From Azoarcus sp. (GTDB lineage: Bacteria > Pseudomonadota > Gammaproteobacteria > Burkholderiales > Rhodocyclaceae), in the NCBI GenBank assembly GCA_020725025.1, contig DYFV01000010.1, positions 37,659 to 101,658 of the forward strand: DNA of 64,000 nucleotides. The letters run 5' to 3'. Below the pieces are notes generated by a model that was given only the letters and a program-made list of their open reading frames with translations, searched no databases and was not told the DNA's origin. The position numbers and the translations under genes were made by a program. This document shows, piece after piece, positions 27,924-38,179 of this stretch (its first letter is position 1; each line of letters opens with the position of its first letter).

Positions 27924-28835
27924 TCAGGATGCGATGTACTGTTCGACGCCGGGGCGGCCGTACCAGAAGCCGTTGCACGGCCCCTCGTCCATGCACGCGG
28001 CGCTGCGGTCGAAGGCCTCGCGCGAGGCGAGCTGTCCGTCCAGCACGGCGCGGAAGAGCGCGATCACCTCGGCGGTGTGCTCGCCCTGGGGGCTCACCCG
28101 CAGCACGTCGGCGTGCTCGGTCACGGCGGGCAGCTCGGCGAGCAGGTTGTGGGTGCGCGCCGACTGGGTCTGCACGCCGTTCAGGGTCAGGAAGGGCTCG
28201 CCCTCGCGGGTGCGGAGCAGGAGGCCGTCGGTGATCCCCAGGCAGCGGAACTCGCAGGTGTCCTTCTGCAGGTTGTAGTGGCGGGCGGTGAAGCAGCGGG
28301 CCGAATGGGCGAGCGGGAGCCGGCCCCAGGCGAGCACCTCGGTCTCGATGGGCAGGGTCGCGGCCGCCAGGAGCTCGCCCAGCACCGCGCCGGACATCTC
28401 CGGCGGAGCCACCCAGCGGGTCGCGCCGTCCGCGGCCAGGATGCCCAGCGTTTCCGGATTGAAGACGTTGAGCGTCGGCCCGGCCACCCAGTCGCGGCGC
28501 CCGGCCGCGGCGAGCACCCGCGTCGCCGACATGTCGTTGGCCTCGACCCGGAAGCTCTCCTGGCCGGCCATGCGGCGCAGGGCCTTGAGGTCGGACTCGG
28601 ACTCGATGAGCGCCTGGGAGGAGAGCACGACCTCCTTGCCGGCGGCGGCCAGGACGCCGGCCACGTCGAGCCAGTCGTCGAGCCGCAGCTCGTGACGGCG
28701 CGAGCACACCGTCTCGCCGAGATAGACGATGTCCACCGGCGTCTCCGCCATGTCGGCATAGAAGTCGAGGACGGACTGGCGCGGCCAGTAGTAGAGCAGG
28801 GGCCCGAGGGCGAGTTTCGTATCGTTCATTTCCAT
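27924..28835 (-). CDS. ubiV: UbiV, U32-family O2-independent ubiquinone hydroxylation factor
   Basis: [45 protein letters not shown]; Cys cluster [20 protein letters not shown]. Confidence 0.92.
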   Translation of the reverse strand: MEMNDTKLALGPLLYYWPRQSVLDFYADMAETPVDIVYLGETVCSRRHELRLDDWLDVAGVLAAAGKEVVLSSQALIESESDLKALRRMAGQESFRVEANDMSATRVLAAAGRRDWVAGPTLNVFNPETLGILAADGATRWVAPPEMSGAVLGELLAAATLPIETEVLAWGRLPLAHSARCFTARHYNLQKDTCEFRCLGITDGLLLRTREGEPFLTLNGVQTQSARTHNLLAELPAVTEHADVLRVSPQGEHTAEVIALFRAVLDGQLASREAFDRSAACMDEGPCNGFWYGRPGVEQYIAS

Positions 28836-29836
28836 GGCCGGTAGTACGCCCCGAGGGTGTGGCTGCGCCCCTCGGAGACCTTGTCGAGCTCGGCCATCCA
28901 GGCCTTCTGTACGGTGAAGTTGTCGGCGCCGCGCATCACGCGGTCCAGCGCTTCGCGCCACACCCGGGTGACCTGGGCGACGTAGGCGGGGCTCCTCTGG
29001 CGGCCTTCGATCTTGATCGCGCGCACGCCGGCCCGCGCCAGGTCGGGCAACAGCTCCAGGGTGTTGAGGCTGGTGGGTTCCTCGATGGCGTAGTAGGTCT
29101 CGCCGTCCACGTCGAAGCGGCCCTTGCAGAGCGTCGGGTAACCGGCGCGCTCGCCGTCGGCGAAGCGGTCGATGAGGATGCCGTTCAGGCGCGTCTCCAT
29201 CCCCTTCGGGGTCTGCTCCCAGCGCACGTGCTTGCCCGGCGAGCAGGCGCCGTTGCAGTTGGGCGACTCGCCGGTGGCGTAGGCCGAGAGCGCGCAGCGC
29301 CCCTCGACCATCACGCACAGCCCGCCGAAACCGAAGACCTCGATCTCCACCGGGGTGTTGGCGATCACCTGCTCGACCTGGGCGAGCGACAGCACCCGCG
29401 GCAGCACCGCGCGCTGGATGCCGAAGCGCTCGTGGTAGAAGTTGATCGCCTCGTAGCTGGTGGCCGAGCCCTGCACCGACAGATGCAGGCGCAGCTGCGG
29501 GTGGGTCTTGGCGGCGTAGGCCATGAGGCCCGGATCGGCCAGGATCACGGCGTCGATGCCGAGCTCGGCGGCGCGGTCCACCGCGGCCGTCCAGCTCGAC
29601 CAGTTGCCGGCCTGCGGGTAGGTGTTGAGCGCGAGCAGCACCTTGCGCCGGCGGTCGTGGGCGTAGCGCACGCCCTCGCGCATCGACTGCGGGTCGAAAT
29701 TGAGCCCGGTGAAGTTGCGCGCGTTGGTCGCGTCCTTGAAGCCGAGATAGACGCAGTCGGCGCCGTGATCGACGGCGGTCTTCAGCGCCGGCAGGCTGCC
29801 GGCGGGGCAGACGAGTTCAATGCGGGCAGTGGTCAT
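28826..29836 (-). CDS. ubiU: UbiU, U32-family O2-independent ubiquinone hydroxylation factor
   Basis: [71 protein letters not shown]. Confidence 0.94.
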   Translation of the reverse strand: MTTARIELVCPAGSLPALKTAVDHGADCVYLGFKDATNARNFTGLNFDPQSMREGVRYAHDRRRKVLLALNTYPQAGNWSSWTAAVDRAAELGIDAVILADPGLMAYAAKTHPQLRLHLSVQGSATSYEAINFYHERFGIQRAVLPRVLSLAQVEQVIANTPVEIEVFGFGGLCVMVEGRCALSAYATGESPNCNGACSPGKHVRWEQTPKGMETRLNGILIDRFADGERAGYPTLCKGRFDVDGETYYAIEEPTSLNTLELLPDLARAGVRAIKIEGRQRSPAYVAQVTRVWREALDRVMRGADNFTVQKAWMAELDKVSEGRSHTLGAYYRPWK

Positions 29837-29893
29837 GGAAATGGCGGGCAAAAAAATGCCCCGCAACCTTAGTGCCAGTTGCGCCGGACTGCG

Positions 29894-29907
29894 TTGACCG
29901 GGGTCAA
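29894..29907. promoter_or_regulatory. FNR/ANR/Dnr-type box upstream of ubiU
   Basis: TTGACCGGGGTCAA (TTGAC-N4-GTCAA), 58-71 nt upstream of ubiU ATG. Confidence 0.75.
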
Positions 29908-29935
29908 GGGGCAGTCCGGTTCCCGGGTACCCGCC

Positions 29936-31396
29936 TCAGCGTGCGAGGTGGTGCGTCGCGGCGGCCGCGTGATGGTGGCCGGCGTGAGGGCGGTGGTGGG
30001 TCCGCGGGCCGACGAAGCCGCCCACCACCATGCCGACGGCGCTTGCCGCCAGGCCGAAGAGCTGCGGCTCGATGTCGCCTTCGGGGACGAAGAGCTCGAG
30101 GAAGAGCCAGGTCCCCAGGCCGAGCACGATGGCGAGCGTCGCGCCCAGGTTGTTGGCCCGCGACCAGAACAGCCCCGCCGCCAGCGGCACGAAGGCGCCG
30201 GCCAGCGTGATGCGGTAGGCGCTCTCCACCATATGGTGGATGGTGGCCTCGGTGCTGACCGCGTAGAAGGTGACGAGCGCGGTGAAGGCCACCACCGTGA
30301 TGCGCGTGGTCAGCAGCAGCTGGCGGTCGCTCATGTTGGGGAAGAAGCCCTTCACCACGTTCTCGGAGAAGGTCACCGAGGGCGCGAGCAGTGTGCCGGA
30401 GGCCGTACTCATGATCACCGACAGCAGGGCCCCGAAGAACACGACCTGAGCGACGAAGGGCATGTGGCCGAGGATGAGGTTGGGCAGGATGAGCTGCGAG
30501 TCCTCCTCCATGTAGCGCGCCACCATCTGGGGGTCGATGATGTTGGCGGTGTAAGCGAGAAAGAGCGGGATCGCCGCGAAGAAGAAGTAGGAGACGCCGC
30601 CCAGGGTGGTACCCCACACCGCCACGCGCTCGTTGCGGGACGAGTTGACCCGCTGGAACACGTCCTGTTGCGGAATCGAGCCCAGCGCCATGGTGAGCAG
30701 GGCGGCGATCCAGGCGAGCATGTCCACCGCATCGAGCGTCGGCAGGAACTCGAACTTGCCCTCGGCTGCCGCCTTGCTCACCACGTTGGTGAAGCCGCCG
30801 GCCATGTCGCCCGCGAGCCAGGTGACGTAGAGCAGGCCCAGAACGATGACGATCATCTGCACGAAGGTGGTGAGCGCGACCGACCACATGCCGCCGAACA
30901 GGGTATAGACCAGCACCACCGCGGCGCCGATGAAGATGCCCTGGTTCATCGTCACCGCATCGCCGGAGAGCACGTTGAACACCAGTCCGAGCGCGGTCAT
31001 CTGCGCGCTCACCCAGCCGAGGTAGGAGACGACGATGCAGATCGACAGCACCAGCTCGGTCGGGCGGTTGTAGCGCACGCGGAAAAAGTCCCCCAGCGTG
31101 AGCAGGTTCATGCGGTAGAGCGGGCGGGCGAAGACGAGGCCGAACAGCACCAGGCACAGCGAGGCGCCGAGCGGATCGGAGATCAGCCCGCGGAAGCCCT
31201 CCTCCAGGAAGGTGGCGGAGATGCCGAGCACGGTTTCCGCGCCGAACCACGTGGCGAACACCATGGCGAGCACGATGTAGAACGGCAGGTTGCGGCCGGC
31301 CACGATGTAGTCGCGTGCGTTATGCACGCGCATGGCGGCATACAGGCCGATTCCGATGGAAACGAGCAGGTAAGCGATCACGAGCCAGAGCAGCAT
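29936..31396 (-). CDS. Sodium:solute symporter family transporter
   Basis: About 13 TM; VHNARDYIVAGRNLPFYIVLAMVFATWFGAETVLG, NSSRNERVAVWGT. Confidence 0.9.
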   Translation of the reverse strand: MLLWLVIAYLLVSIGIGLYAAMRVHNARDYIVAGRNLPFYIVLAMVFATWFGAETVLGISATFLEEGFRGLISDPLGASLCLVLFGLVFARPLYRMNLLTLGDFFRVRYNRPTELVLSICIVVSYLGWVSAQMTALGLVFNVLSGDAVTMNQGIFIGAAVVLVYTLFGGMWSVALTTFVQMIVIVLGLLYVTWLAGDMAGGFTNVVSKAAAEGKFEFLPTLDAVDMLAWIAALLTMALGSIPQQDVFQRVNSSRNERVAVWGTTLGGVSYFFFAAIPLFLAYTANIIDPQMVARYMEEDSQLILPNLILGHMPFVAQVVFFGALLSVIMSTASGTLLAPSVTFSENVVKGFFPNMSDRQLLLTTRITVVAFTALVTFYAVSTEATIHHMVESAYRITLAGAFVPLAAGLFWSRANNLGATLAIVLGLGTWLFLELFVPEGDIEPQLFGLAASAVGMVVGGFVGPRTHHRPHAGHHHAAAATHHLAR

Positions 31397-31541
31397 GGGC
31401 GGGCCTTTCCGGGAGAGCGATTTGAGGGAGATGGAGCGGCCCGCAGTGTATCAACGAATGGCCGCCCGTGGGGCGCATAAGCCCCGGTTTCCGCGCACTT
31501 TTCTGCCGTTTCTTAGCGCTTTGGATGCACCGGAATGGTGC

Positions 31542-33704
31542 TCATCCGGTCGTGGAGGCGGTTTCGGCGAGCCGCGGCGGTGCCATGGCGAGCGTCTCGA
31601 TGATCACGTCGGCGGCATGATCGAGCACCTCCGCTTCGATGGTGAGCGGCGGCGCGAAGCGCAGGACGGTGTGATGGGTGTCCTTGGTGGCGATGCCGTG
31701 GGCGAGCAGCAGCTCGGCCCCCAGCGTGGCGGACAGGCACGCGGGATCGAGTTCGACGCCGATGAGCAGCCCCCGCCCGCGCACCTCGCGCACGCAGGGC
31801 AGGCGCGCCTCGGCGAGCCGTGCCATGAGGCGCTCGCCCAGGCGTGCGGCGCGCTCCCACGGACGCGTCTCCATGAGCAGGTCGAGCACTTCCAGGGCGA
31901 CCGCCGCGCCGAGCGGATTGCCGCCGAAGGTCGAGCCGTGGTCGCCCGGCTCGAAGACGTCCATCACCGCGTCGTCGGCGAGGAAGGCCGACACCGGCAT
32001 CAGGCCGCCGCCGAGCGCCTTGCCGAGGATGACGCCGTCCGGGCGCACCCCATCGTGGTCGCAGGCGAGCAGCCGCCCGGTTCGGCCGAGCCCGGTCTGG
32101 ATCTCGTCGACGACGAGGAGCACGTCGTGCCGGCGGCAGATCTCCGCGCAGCGGGCGAGGTAGCCCGCCGGGGGCACGACGATGCCGCCCTCGCCCTGAA
32201 GCGCCTCCACGAGGAAGGCCGCGGTGTTGGGCGTGATCGCCGCTTCCAGGGCCTCGGCGTCGCCGTAGGGCACGCGCTTGAAGCCCGGCGCGAACGGCCC
32301 GAAGCCGTCCCGGTACTGGGGCTCGGAGGAGAAACCCACGATGGTGATGGAGCGGCCGTGGAAGTTTCCCTCGCAGGTGATGATCTCGGCCTGGTCGTTC
32401 GGAACGCCCTTCACCTTGTAGGCCCACTTGCGCACCGCCTTCAGGGCGGTCTCCACCGCCTCCAGGCCGGTGTTCACCGGCAGCGCCCGGTCGTAGCCGA
32501 AGATCGCGCACAGCCGCTCCAGGAGCAGCGGCAGGCGGTCGTTGGAGTAGGCCCGCGAGGTGAGGGCGAGGCGGCCGGCCTGCTCGGTGAGGGCGTGCAC
32601 CAGGCGCGGGTTGGAATGCCCGAAGCTCACCGCGGAGTAGGCGCTCATCATGTCCAGATAGCGCCGCCCCTCCACGTCCCACAGCCACACGCCCTCGCCC
32701 CGGTGGAACACCGCCGGCAGCGGCGCGTAGTTGTGCGCACCGAACTGGCGCTCCTTGGCGCGCAGCGCGTAGGTGCCGGGGCCGAGCGCGGCGCCGGCGA
32801 GCTCGGCCACCCAGGTCGCACCCTCTCCGGTGACGTCCAGCGCCGGCACGTACTCCACGATCTCGAGGGCGGCGAAGTCGCCGCAGGCGCGTAGCGCGAG
32901 CAGCGCGTTGGAGAGCTCGGCGGGCGCGATCCCGTCGCGCTCGGGGCAGGTCACCGCCGGCAGCGCGTTCGGATCGAGCGCATCCAGGTCGATGCTCACG
33001 CCGAAGGCCGCGGTGCCGCTGCGCGCCACGGAGAGGGCGTCGCAGAAGACGGCCGACATTCCGCGCTCGCGCACGTCGGTCATGTCGAAGATCCTCACGC
33101 CCAGGCGGCGCAGGTGGGCGAGCTCCTCCTCTTCCCATGTGCGCGCGCCGATGACGCATACCTTGGACGGATCGAGCCGGGGGCCGCTCACCCCTGTGAT
33201 GACCGGATTCCCCTCCCCGAGCAGGGCCGCCAGCGGCATGCCGTGGATGTTGCCCGAGTGGGTGGTGGCGTCGGTGTGGCTGTCCAGGTGGGCGTCGATC
33301 CAGATCAGCCCCAGCGCGCCCCGCGGCGCGACCCGGCGTGCCATGCCGCGCCAGGTGCCGATCGCCACCGCGTGGTCGCCGCCGATCACCAGCGGGAGGC
33401 TGTCCACCGGCAGGGCCGCGACCTGATCCGAGAGGCGCTGCGCGAGCTCCGCCACCGCCTCGAGGCGCTCGGCCATCGGCGCGGTGCTGTTGGGCGCGGG
33501 CGAGCGCGGGCGCAGGGTGGCCTCCCAGGTGGTGGCCAGCCCGAACCGCGCGAGGTGCTCCGCGAGGCCACCCACCTGGAGCGCGTCGGGCGCCGCCTCG
33601 GTGCCGAGATGGCCCGCACCGAGCGCGGAAGCGGCGCCGACGATGCGTACCGTGCTGCGGACGGCGGCCTGGGACGAGACCTGGAGCGGTGCGGAATGGG
33701 TCAT
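31542..33704 (-). CDS. Fused arginase / ornithine aminotransferase (720 aa)
   Basis: N-terminal ureohydrolase motifs GGDHAVAIG, WIDAHLDSH, SIDLDALDP; C-terminal class III PLP aminotransferase FGAHNYAPLPAVFHRGEGVWLWDVEGRRYLDMMSAYSAV, NTGLEAVETALK, VDEIQTGLGRTG, LGKALGGG; one frame with no internal stop. Confidence 0.94.
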   Translation of the reverse strand: MTHSAPLQVSSQAAVRSTVRIVGAASALGAGHLGTEAAPDALQVGGLAEHLARFGLATTWEATLRPRSPAPNSTAPMAERLEAVAELAQRLSDQVAALPVDSLPLVIGGDHAVAIGTWRGMARRVAPRGALGLIWIDAHLDSHTDATTHSGNIHGMPLAALLGEGNPVITGVSGPRLDPSKVCVIGARTWEEEELAHLRRLGVRIFDMTDVRERGMSAVFCDALSVARSGTAAFGVSIDLDALDPNALPAVTCPERDGIAPAELSNALLALRACGDFAALEIVEYVPALDVTGEGATWVAELAGAALGPGTYALRAKERQFGAHNYAPLPAVFHRGEGVWLWDVEGRRYLDMMSAYSAVSFGHSNPRLVHALTEQAGRLALTSRAYSNDRLPLLLERLCAIFGYDRALPVNTGLEAVETALKAVRKWAYKVKGVPNDQAEIITCEGNFHGRSITIVGFSSEPQYRDGFGPFAPGFKRVPYGDAEALEAAITPNTAAFLVEALQGEGGIVVPPAGYLARCAEICRRHDVLLVVDEIQTGLGRTGRLLACDHDGVRPDGVILGKALGGGLMPVSAFLADDAVMDVFEPGDHGSTFGGNPLGAAVALEVLDLLMETRPWERAARLGERLMARLAEARLPCVREVRGRGLLIGVELDPACLSATLGAELLLAHGIATKDTHHTVLRFAPPLTIEAEVLDHAADVIIETLAMAPPRLAETASTTG

Positions 33705-33717
33705 GGCGATCCTCCAA

Positions 33718-33736
33718 GTCCGCGCGAATCGCGGAC
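33718..33736 (-). promoter_or_regulatory. Perfect hairpin immediately upstream of the Shine-Dalgarno of the arginase-OAT gene
   Basis: Minus strand: GTCCGCG-ATTCG-CGCGGAC TT GGAGG ATCGCC ATG. Confidence 0.6.
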
Positions 33737-33831
33737 ACATAAGCGAAGCGCGTACATTGGTTCGACGGGGAGGGCGGCGATTTGTTCAGCGGGGGCGGCC
33801 GCAGGAACGGCAGGCGCCGTCGAGGCCGTCG

Positions 33832-33862
33832 GCGTAGCCCGGATGGAGGAACGGAATCCGGG
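33832..33862. repeat. Dispersed intergenic repeat unit
   Basis: GCGTAGCCCGGATGGAGGAACGGAATCCGGG, at the 3' end of ubiB. Confidence 0.8.
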
Positions 33863-33865
33863 CCG

Positions 33866-35395
33866 TCAGACCAGGCGGCGGTAAAGCTCCAGCGTCACCA
33901 GCGCGACCACGATGATGCTCGCGATCACCAGCACCCGCCCCTGGCGGCGCAGGGTGTTGTTCATGCGGTCGAGCTCGTCCCGCTGGGCGCGGTAGGCGCG
34001 CGCCGATTCGGTGAGCGACTGGTGCGCGAGCCGCGGCAGCTGCGGCAGCATGCCGGCCCAGGCGGGGGCTTCGTCGCGCACGCCGCGCAGCAGCGCCCGC
34101 CAGCCCATGCGCTCGTTCATCCAGCGCTCGAGGAAGGGCTTGGCCGTCTTCCACAGATCGAGCTCGGGGTCGAGCTGGCGCCCGAGTCCCTCGATGTTGA
34201 GCAGGGTCTTCTGCAGAAGCACCAGCTGGGGCTGCACCTCCATCTCGAAGCGGCGCGCGGTCTGGAAGAGACGCAGCAGCGTCTTGCCGAAGGAGATGTC
34301 CTTCAGCGGCTTGTCGAAGATGGGCTCGCACACGGTGCGGATGGCCGCCTCGAACTCGTCCACCCGTGTCTTGGCCGGCACCCAGCCCGCCTCGATGTGG
34401 GCGAGCGCCACGCGCCGGTAATCGCGCTTGAAGAAGGCGAGGAAGTTCTGCGCGAGGTAGTTCTTGTCCTCCTCGTTGAGCGTCCCCATGATGCCGAAGT
34501 CCAGCGCGATGTAGCGCCCGTCGCGATGCACGAAGATGTTGCCCGGGTGCATGTCGGCGTGGAAGAAGCCGTCGCGGAAGACCTGGGTGAAGAAGATCTC
34601 CACCCCCGCGCGCGAGAGCAGCGACAGATCCGTGCCCTGGGCGCGCAGCGCCTCGATCTGCGAGATGGGCACACCGCGCATGCGCTCCATCACCATCACC
34701 GAGGAGCCGCACCAGTCCCAGTACACCTCGGGCACCAGCAGCAGCGACGAGTCCTTGAAGTTGCGCCGCAGCTGCGAGCAGTTGGCCGCCTCGCGCATGA
34801 GGTCGAGCTCGTCGCGCAGGTACTTGCTGAACTCGGCCACCACCTCGATGGGCTTCAGGCGCCGCGCCTCCGGCCACACCCGGTCGAGCAGGATGGCGGC
34901 GGTCTCGAGCAGTGCCATGTCGTGGGCGATCACCCGCTCGATCCCCGGACGCAGGATCTTCACCGCCACCTCGGTGCCGTTCGGGAGCTCGGCGAAGTGC
35001 ACCTGCGCCACCGAGGCCGACGCTACCGGCGTGCGCTCGAAGTTGATGAACACCGCGTCCACCGGGCGCCCGTAGAAGTCCTCCAGCACCTTCAGGGCCT
35101 GCTCGGTGGGGAAGGGCGGCACCCGGTCCTGCAGCAGCGCGAGTTCGTCGGCGATGTCCGGCGGCAACAGGTCGCGCCGGGTGGAAAGCATCTGCCCGAA
35201 CTTGACGAAGATCGGGCCCAGCGACTCGAGCGCGCGGCGCAGCCGCACCGCCCGCGGCTCCGCGAAGCGGCGCCAGAAAAACAGGACGTGCCACAGCCGC
35301 AGCAGGCGCCCGCTCGGGTCGGCTTCGAGCACGACCTGATCGAGGCCGAAGCGCAGGCCTACGGTGATGATCCTGGCAAGTCGGAAAAGGCGCAC
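33866..35395 (-). CDS. ubiB: UbiB, ABC1/UbiB atypical kinase for ubiquinone biosynthesis
   Basis: [59 protein letters not shown]. Confidence 0.95.
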   Translation of the reverse strand: MRLFRLARIITVGLRFGLDQVVLEADPSGRLLRLWHVLFFWRRFAEPRAVRLRRALESLGPIFVKFGQMLSTRRDLLPPDIADELALLQDRVPPFPTEQALKVLEDFYGRPVDAVFINFERTPVASASVAQVHFAELPNGTEVAVKILRPGIERVIAHDMALLETAAILLDRVWPEARRLKPIEVVAEFSKYLRDELDLMREAANCSQLRRNFKDSSLLLVPEVYWDWCGSSVMVMERMRGVPISQIEALRAQGTDLSLLSRAGVEIFFTQVFRDGFFHADMHPGNIFVHRDGRYIALDFGIMGTLNEEDKNYLAQNFLAFFKRDYRRVALAHIEAGWVPAKTRVDEFEAAIRTVCEPIFDKPLKDISFGKTLLRLFQTARRFEMEVQPQLVLLQKTLLNIEGLGRQLDPELDLWKTAKPFLERWMNERMGWRALLRGVRDEAPAWAGMLPQLPRLAHQSLTESARAYRAQRDELDRMNNTLRRQGRVLVIASIIVVALVTLELYRRLV

Positions 35396-35741
35396 GGAAT
35401 GGGGGGCGGAAGGGCAAAACGCGGACTTTAGCGGGAAAGCGGGGGGCGGCCAAGCAGCAGGTATGCGAGCGATGCACTCGGCATCGTGCGACGGGAGTGT
35501 TCCGGCGTGGCGCCGAGGGACTCTCCACGCTGCACGACTACACCGGCGCAGTCGCCCTCCCCCTCACGTCGATCGGCTGCGAGCTCGCCCGCGACGAGGT
35601 CTTCGACGGCGTCCGAGACGCTGAGTCGGCATGTGCAGCGGCGGAAGCCGCGAATCCAGGTATCTCCCTGACAACCCCGAGGACGGGAGGGGCGCCGGCG
35701 ATCGGCTATAATTCAGCCCTTTTTACGCATCTCCGAGTGCC

Positions 35742-37505
35742 ATGAGCGCTGATCCCAAGCTTCACCTCGCCGAGCTGCTGCGCGCCGCGCTGAAGAGCGT
35801 CGCCCCGCAGCTGGCCGACACCCCGATCCATCTCGAGCGGCCCAAGCAGGCGGGGCACGGCGACTTCGCGACCAACCTCGCGCTGCAGCTCGCCAAGCCG
35901 CTGAAGAAGAACCCGCGCGAGGTGGCGGCGCAGCTCGTGGCCGAGCTGCCGTCGTCGCCCCTGGTGGCCGGGCGCGAGGTGGCAGGTGCCGGCTTCATCA
36001 ACTTCACGCTGGCCGCCGGCGCCAAGACCGCGGTGGTGGGCGAGGTGCTCGCGCGTGGGGCGGACTACGGGCGCGGCAAGCGCGGCGGCCCCAAGGTGCT
36101 GGTGGAGTTCGTCTCGGCCAACCCGACCGGGCCCCTGCACGTGGGCCACGGCCGGGGTGCCGCCTACGGGGCGTCCCTGGCCGCGGTGCTCGACTTCGCC
36201 GGCTTCGAGGTGACCCGCGAATACTACGTGAACGACGCCGGCCGGCAGATGGACATCCTGGCGCTGTCCACCTGGCTGCGCTACCTGGCGCTCTTCGACA
36301 TCGTCGTGCCCTTCCCGCCCAATGCCTACCAGGGCGACTACGTGATCGGCATGGCGCGCGAGATGCAGGCGGGCCACGGCGACCGCTTCGCCAAGGTCAC
36401 CCGCGAGCAGGTCCTTCAAGGCGCGCCGGACCTGCCGGTGGCCGATCGCAAGGACGAGGAGGCCAAGGCCCAGCGCGAGACCCACCTGGACGTGCTGATC
36501 GCCAACGCCAAGCGCCTGCTGGGCGAGGACTACCACTGGGTGCACGGCTTCGCCCTGAACGAGCAGCTCGGCGACGGGCGCGAGGACCTCGAGGAGTTCG
36601 GCGTGCACTTCGACCGCTGGTTCTCCGAGAAGAGCCTCTTCGACACGGGGCTCGTCGATCGCGCCGTGGCCGAACTGGAGCGCCGTGGCCATGTCTATGT
36701 GCAGGACGGTGCCAAGTGGTTCCGCTCCTCGGCCTTCGGTGACGAGAAGGACAGGGTGGTGCAGCGCGAGAACGGGCTCTACACCTACTTCGCCTCCGAC
36801 ATCGCCTACCACTTCAACAAGTACGAGCGCGGCTACGACCGCATCATCGACATCTGGGGCGCGGACCACCACGGCTACATTCCCCGCGTGCGCGGTGCCA
36901 TGGTGGCGCTGGGCCTGCCGCCCGAGCGGCTGGAGGTGGCGCTGGTGCAGTTCGCAGTGCTCTATCGCAACGGACAGAAGGCTTCCATGTCGACCCGCTC
37001 GGGCGAATTCGTGACCCTGCGCGAGCTGCGCCGCGAGGTGGGCAACGATGCCTGCCGCTTCTTCTACGTATTGAGGAAGAGCGACCAGCATCTGGACTTC
37101 GACCTCGATCTGGCCAAGAGCCAGAGCAACGAGAACCCCGTCTACTACGTGCAGTACGCCCACGCGCGCATCTGCTCGGTGCTCGCCCAGTGGGGCGGCG
37201 AGGAGAAGGAGCTGGCCGCGGCCGATGTCGCGCGGCTCGGCAACGAGCGCGAGCTCGCCCTGTGCGCGCGCCTCGCGGCCTTCCCCGAGCTCGTGCAGAA
37301 CGCCGCGGCCGACTACGCGCCGCACCAGATCGCCTTCTATCTGAAGGATCTGGCCGGCGAGTTCCACAGCTGGTACAACGCCGAGCGCATGCTGGTGGAC
37401 GACGAGGCGGTGAAGCTCGCCCGCCTCGCGCTGGCCGCCGCCGTGCGCCGGGTGCTGGCCTCGGGCCTCGCGCTGCTCGGCGTGTCGGCCCCGCAATCGA
37501 TGTAA
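35742..37505 (+). CDS. argS: Arginyl-tRNA synthetase
   Basis: FVSANPTGPLHVGHGRGAAYG (HIGH-type), GADHHGYIPRVRGAM, QKASMSTRSGEFVTL (KMSKS-like). Confidence 0.97.
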   Translation: MSADPKLHLAELLRAALKSVAPQLADTPIHLERPKQAGHGDFATNLALQLAKPLKKNPREVAAQLVAELPSSPLVAGREVAGAGFINFTLAAGAKTAVVGEVLARGADYGRGKRGGPKVLVEFVSANPTGPLHVGHGRGAAYGASLAAVLDFAGFEVTREYYVNDAGRQMDILALSTWLRYLALFDIVVPFPPNAYQGDYVIGMAREMQAGHGDRFAKVTREQVLQGAPDLPVADRKDEEAKAQRETHLDVLIANAKRLLGEDYHWVHGFALNEQLGDGREDLEEFGVHFDRWFSEKSLFDTGLVDRAVAELERRGHVYVQDGAKWFRSSAFGDEKDRVVQRENGLYTYFASDIAYHFNKYERGYDRIIDIWGADHHGYIPRVRGAMVALGLPPERLEVALVQFAVLYRNGQKASMSTRSGEFVTLRELRREVGNDACRFFYVLRKSDQHLDFDLDLAKSQSNENPVYYVQYAHARICSVLAQWGGEEKELAAADVARLGNERELALCARLAAFPELVQNAAADYAPHQIAFYLKDLAGEFHSWYNAERMLVDDEAVKLARLALAAAVRRVLASGLALLGVSAPQSM

Positions 37506-37520
37506 CCGGAGAACGAACCC

Positions 37521-38090
37521 GTGAGCCGAAACGCCAAGCCCCGATCGAAGACCGCCCGCCCGGCGGCGAAGAGCCGTGGCGGCATCCTCGTCGGCATCTT
37601 CATCGGGCTGGTGCTGGGCGCGCTGTTCGCCGCCGCGGCGGCGTGGTATTTCACGCGCTCGGCGCCTTTCCAGACGCCGCCCACGGTCTCGCCGCGCGCG
37701 CCGACCGCCGACCAGCCGCCGCTCGCGCTGCCCGGCAAGCCGGGCGACCGGCCGGTGGCCAAGCAGGATTTCCAGTTCTACAAGATCCTGCCGCAGGGGG
37801 AGAGCGCGCCGACCGATCCGGTGCCGCCGCAGCCGCAGGCGGCCGAGAGCGCCGATCGCCTCTACCTTCAGATCGGCGCCTTCGAGGATCCGGGCGAGGC
37901 CGACAACCTCAAGGCCATGCTGGCATTGAACGGAATCGAGGCGAGCGCGCAGCGCGCCCAGATCGCCGACGGCCGCATCGTGCATCGCGTGCGCATCGGC
38001 CCCTTCGCCAAGCCCGAGGACATGAATCCGGTGCGCGCCCGCCTGGCGCAGGCCGGCTTCACCGCCGCCGTGGTCAAGGCAAACCCGTAA
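37521..38090 (+). CDS. SPOR domain-containing protein
   Basis: N-terminal TM, then LYLQIGAFEDPGEADNLKAMLALNGIEA...HRVRIGPFAKPEDMNPVRARL. Confidence 0.92.
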   Translation: MSRNAKPRSKTARPAAKSRGGILVGIFIGLVLGALFAAAAAWYFTRSAPFQTPPTVSPRAPTADQPPLALPGKPGDRPVAKQDFQFYKILPQGESAPTDPVPPQPQAAESADRLYLQIGAFEDPGEADNLKAMLALNGIEASAQRAQIADGRIVHRVRIGPFAKPEDMNPVRARLAQAGFTAAVVKANP

Positions 38091-38179
38091 TCCGGCCGGG
38101 GTCCTGAAGACCCTGCGCCATCAGGAACAACCGGCGCGAAGCGCCGTCAGACGTGCTGTCATCAAAACAGGAGCATCGA

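Noticed and set aside
31513-33738. 741-aa minus-strand ORF
   Set aside because: Out-of-frame overlap of the arginase-OAT gene; Arg/Gly-rich artefact.
35707-35712. TATAAT upstream of argS
   Set aside because: Good -10 match, but no -35 at 16-18 bp; CTGACA lies 33 bp away, so promoter assignment is not supported.
38132-38146. CGGCGC-GAA-GCGCCG hairpin before dsbA
   Set aside because: Perfect 6-bp stem but no T-tract; expected fairly often in high-GC intergenic DNA.
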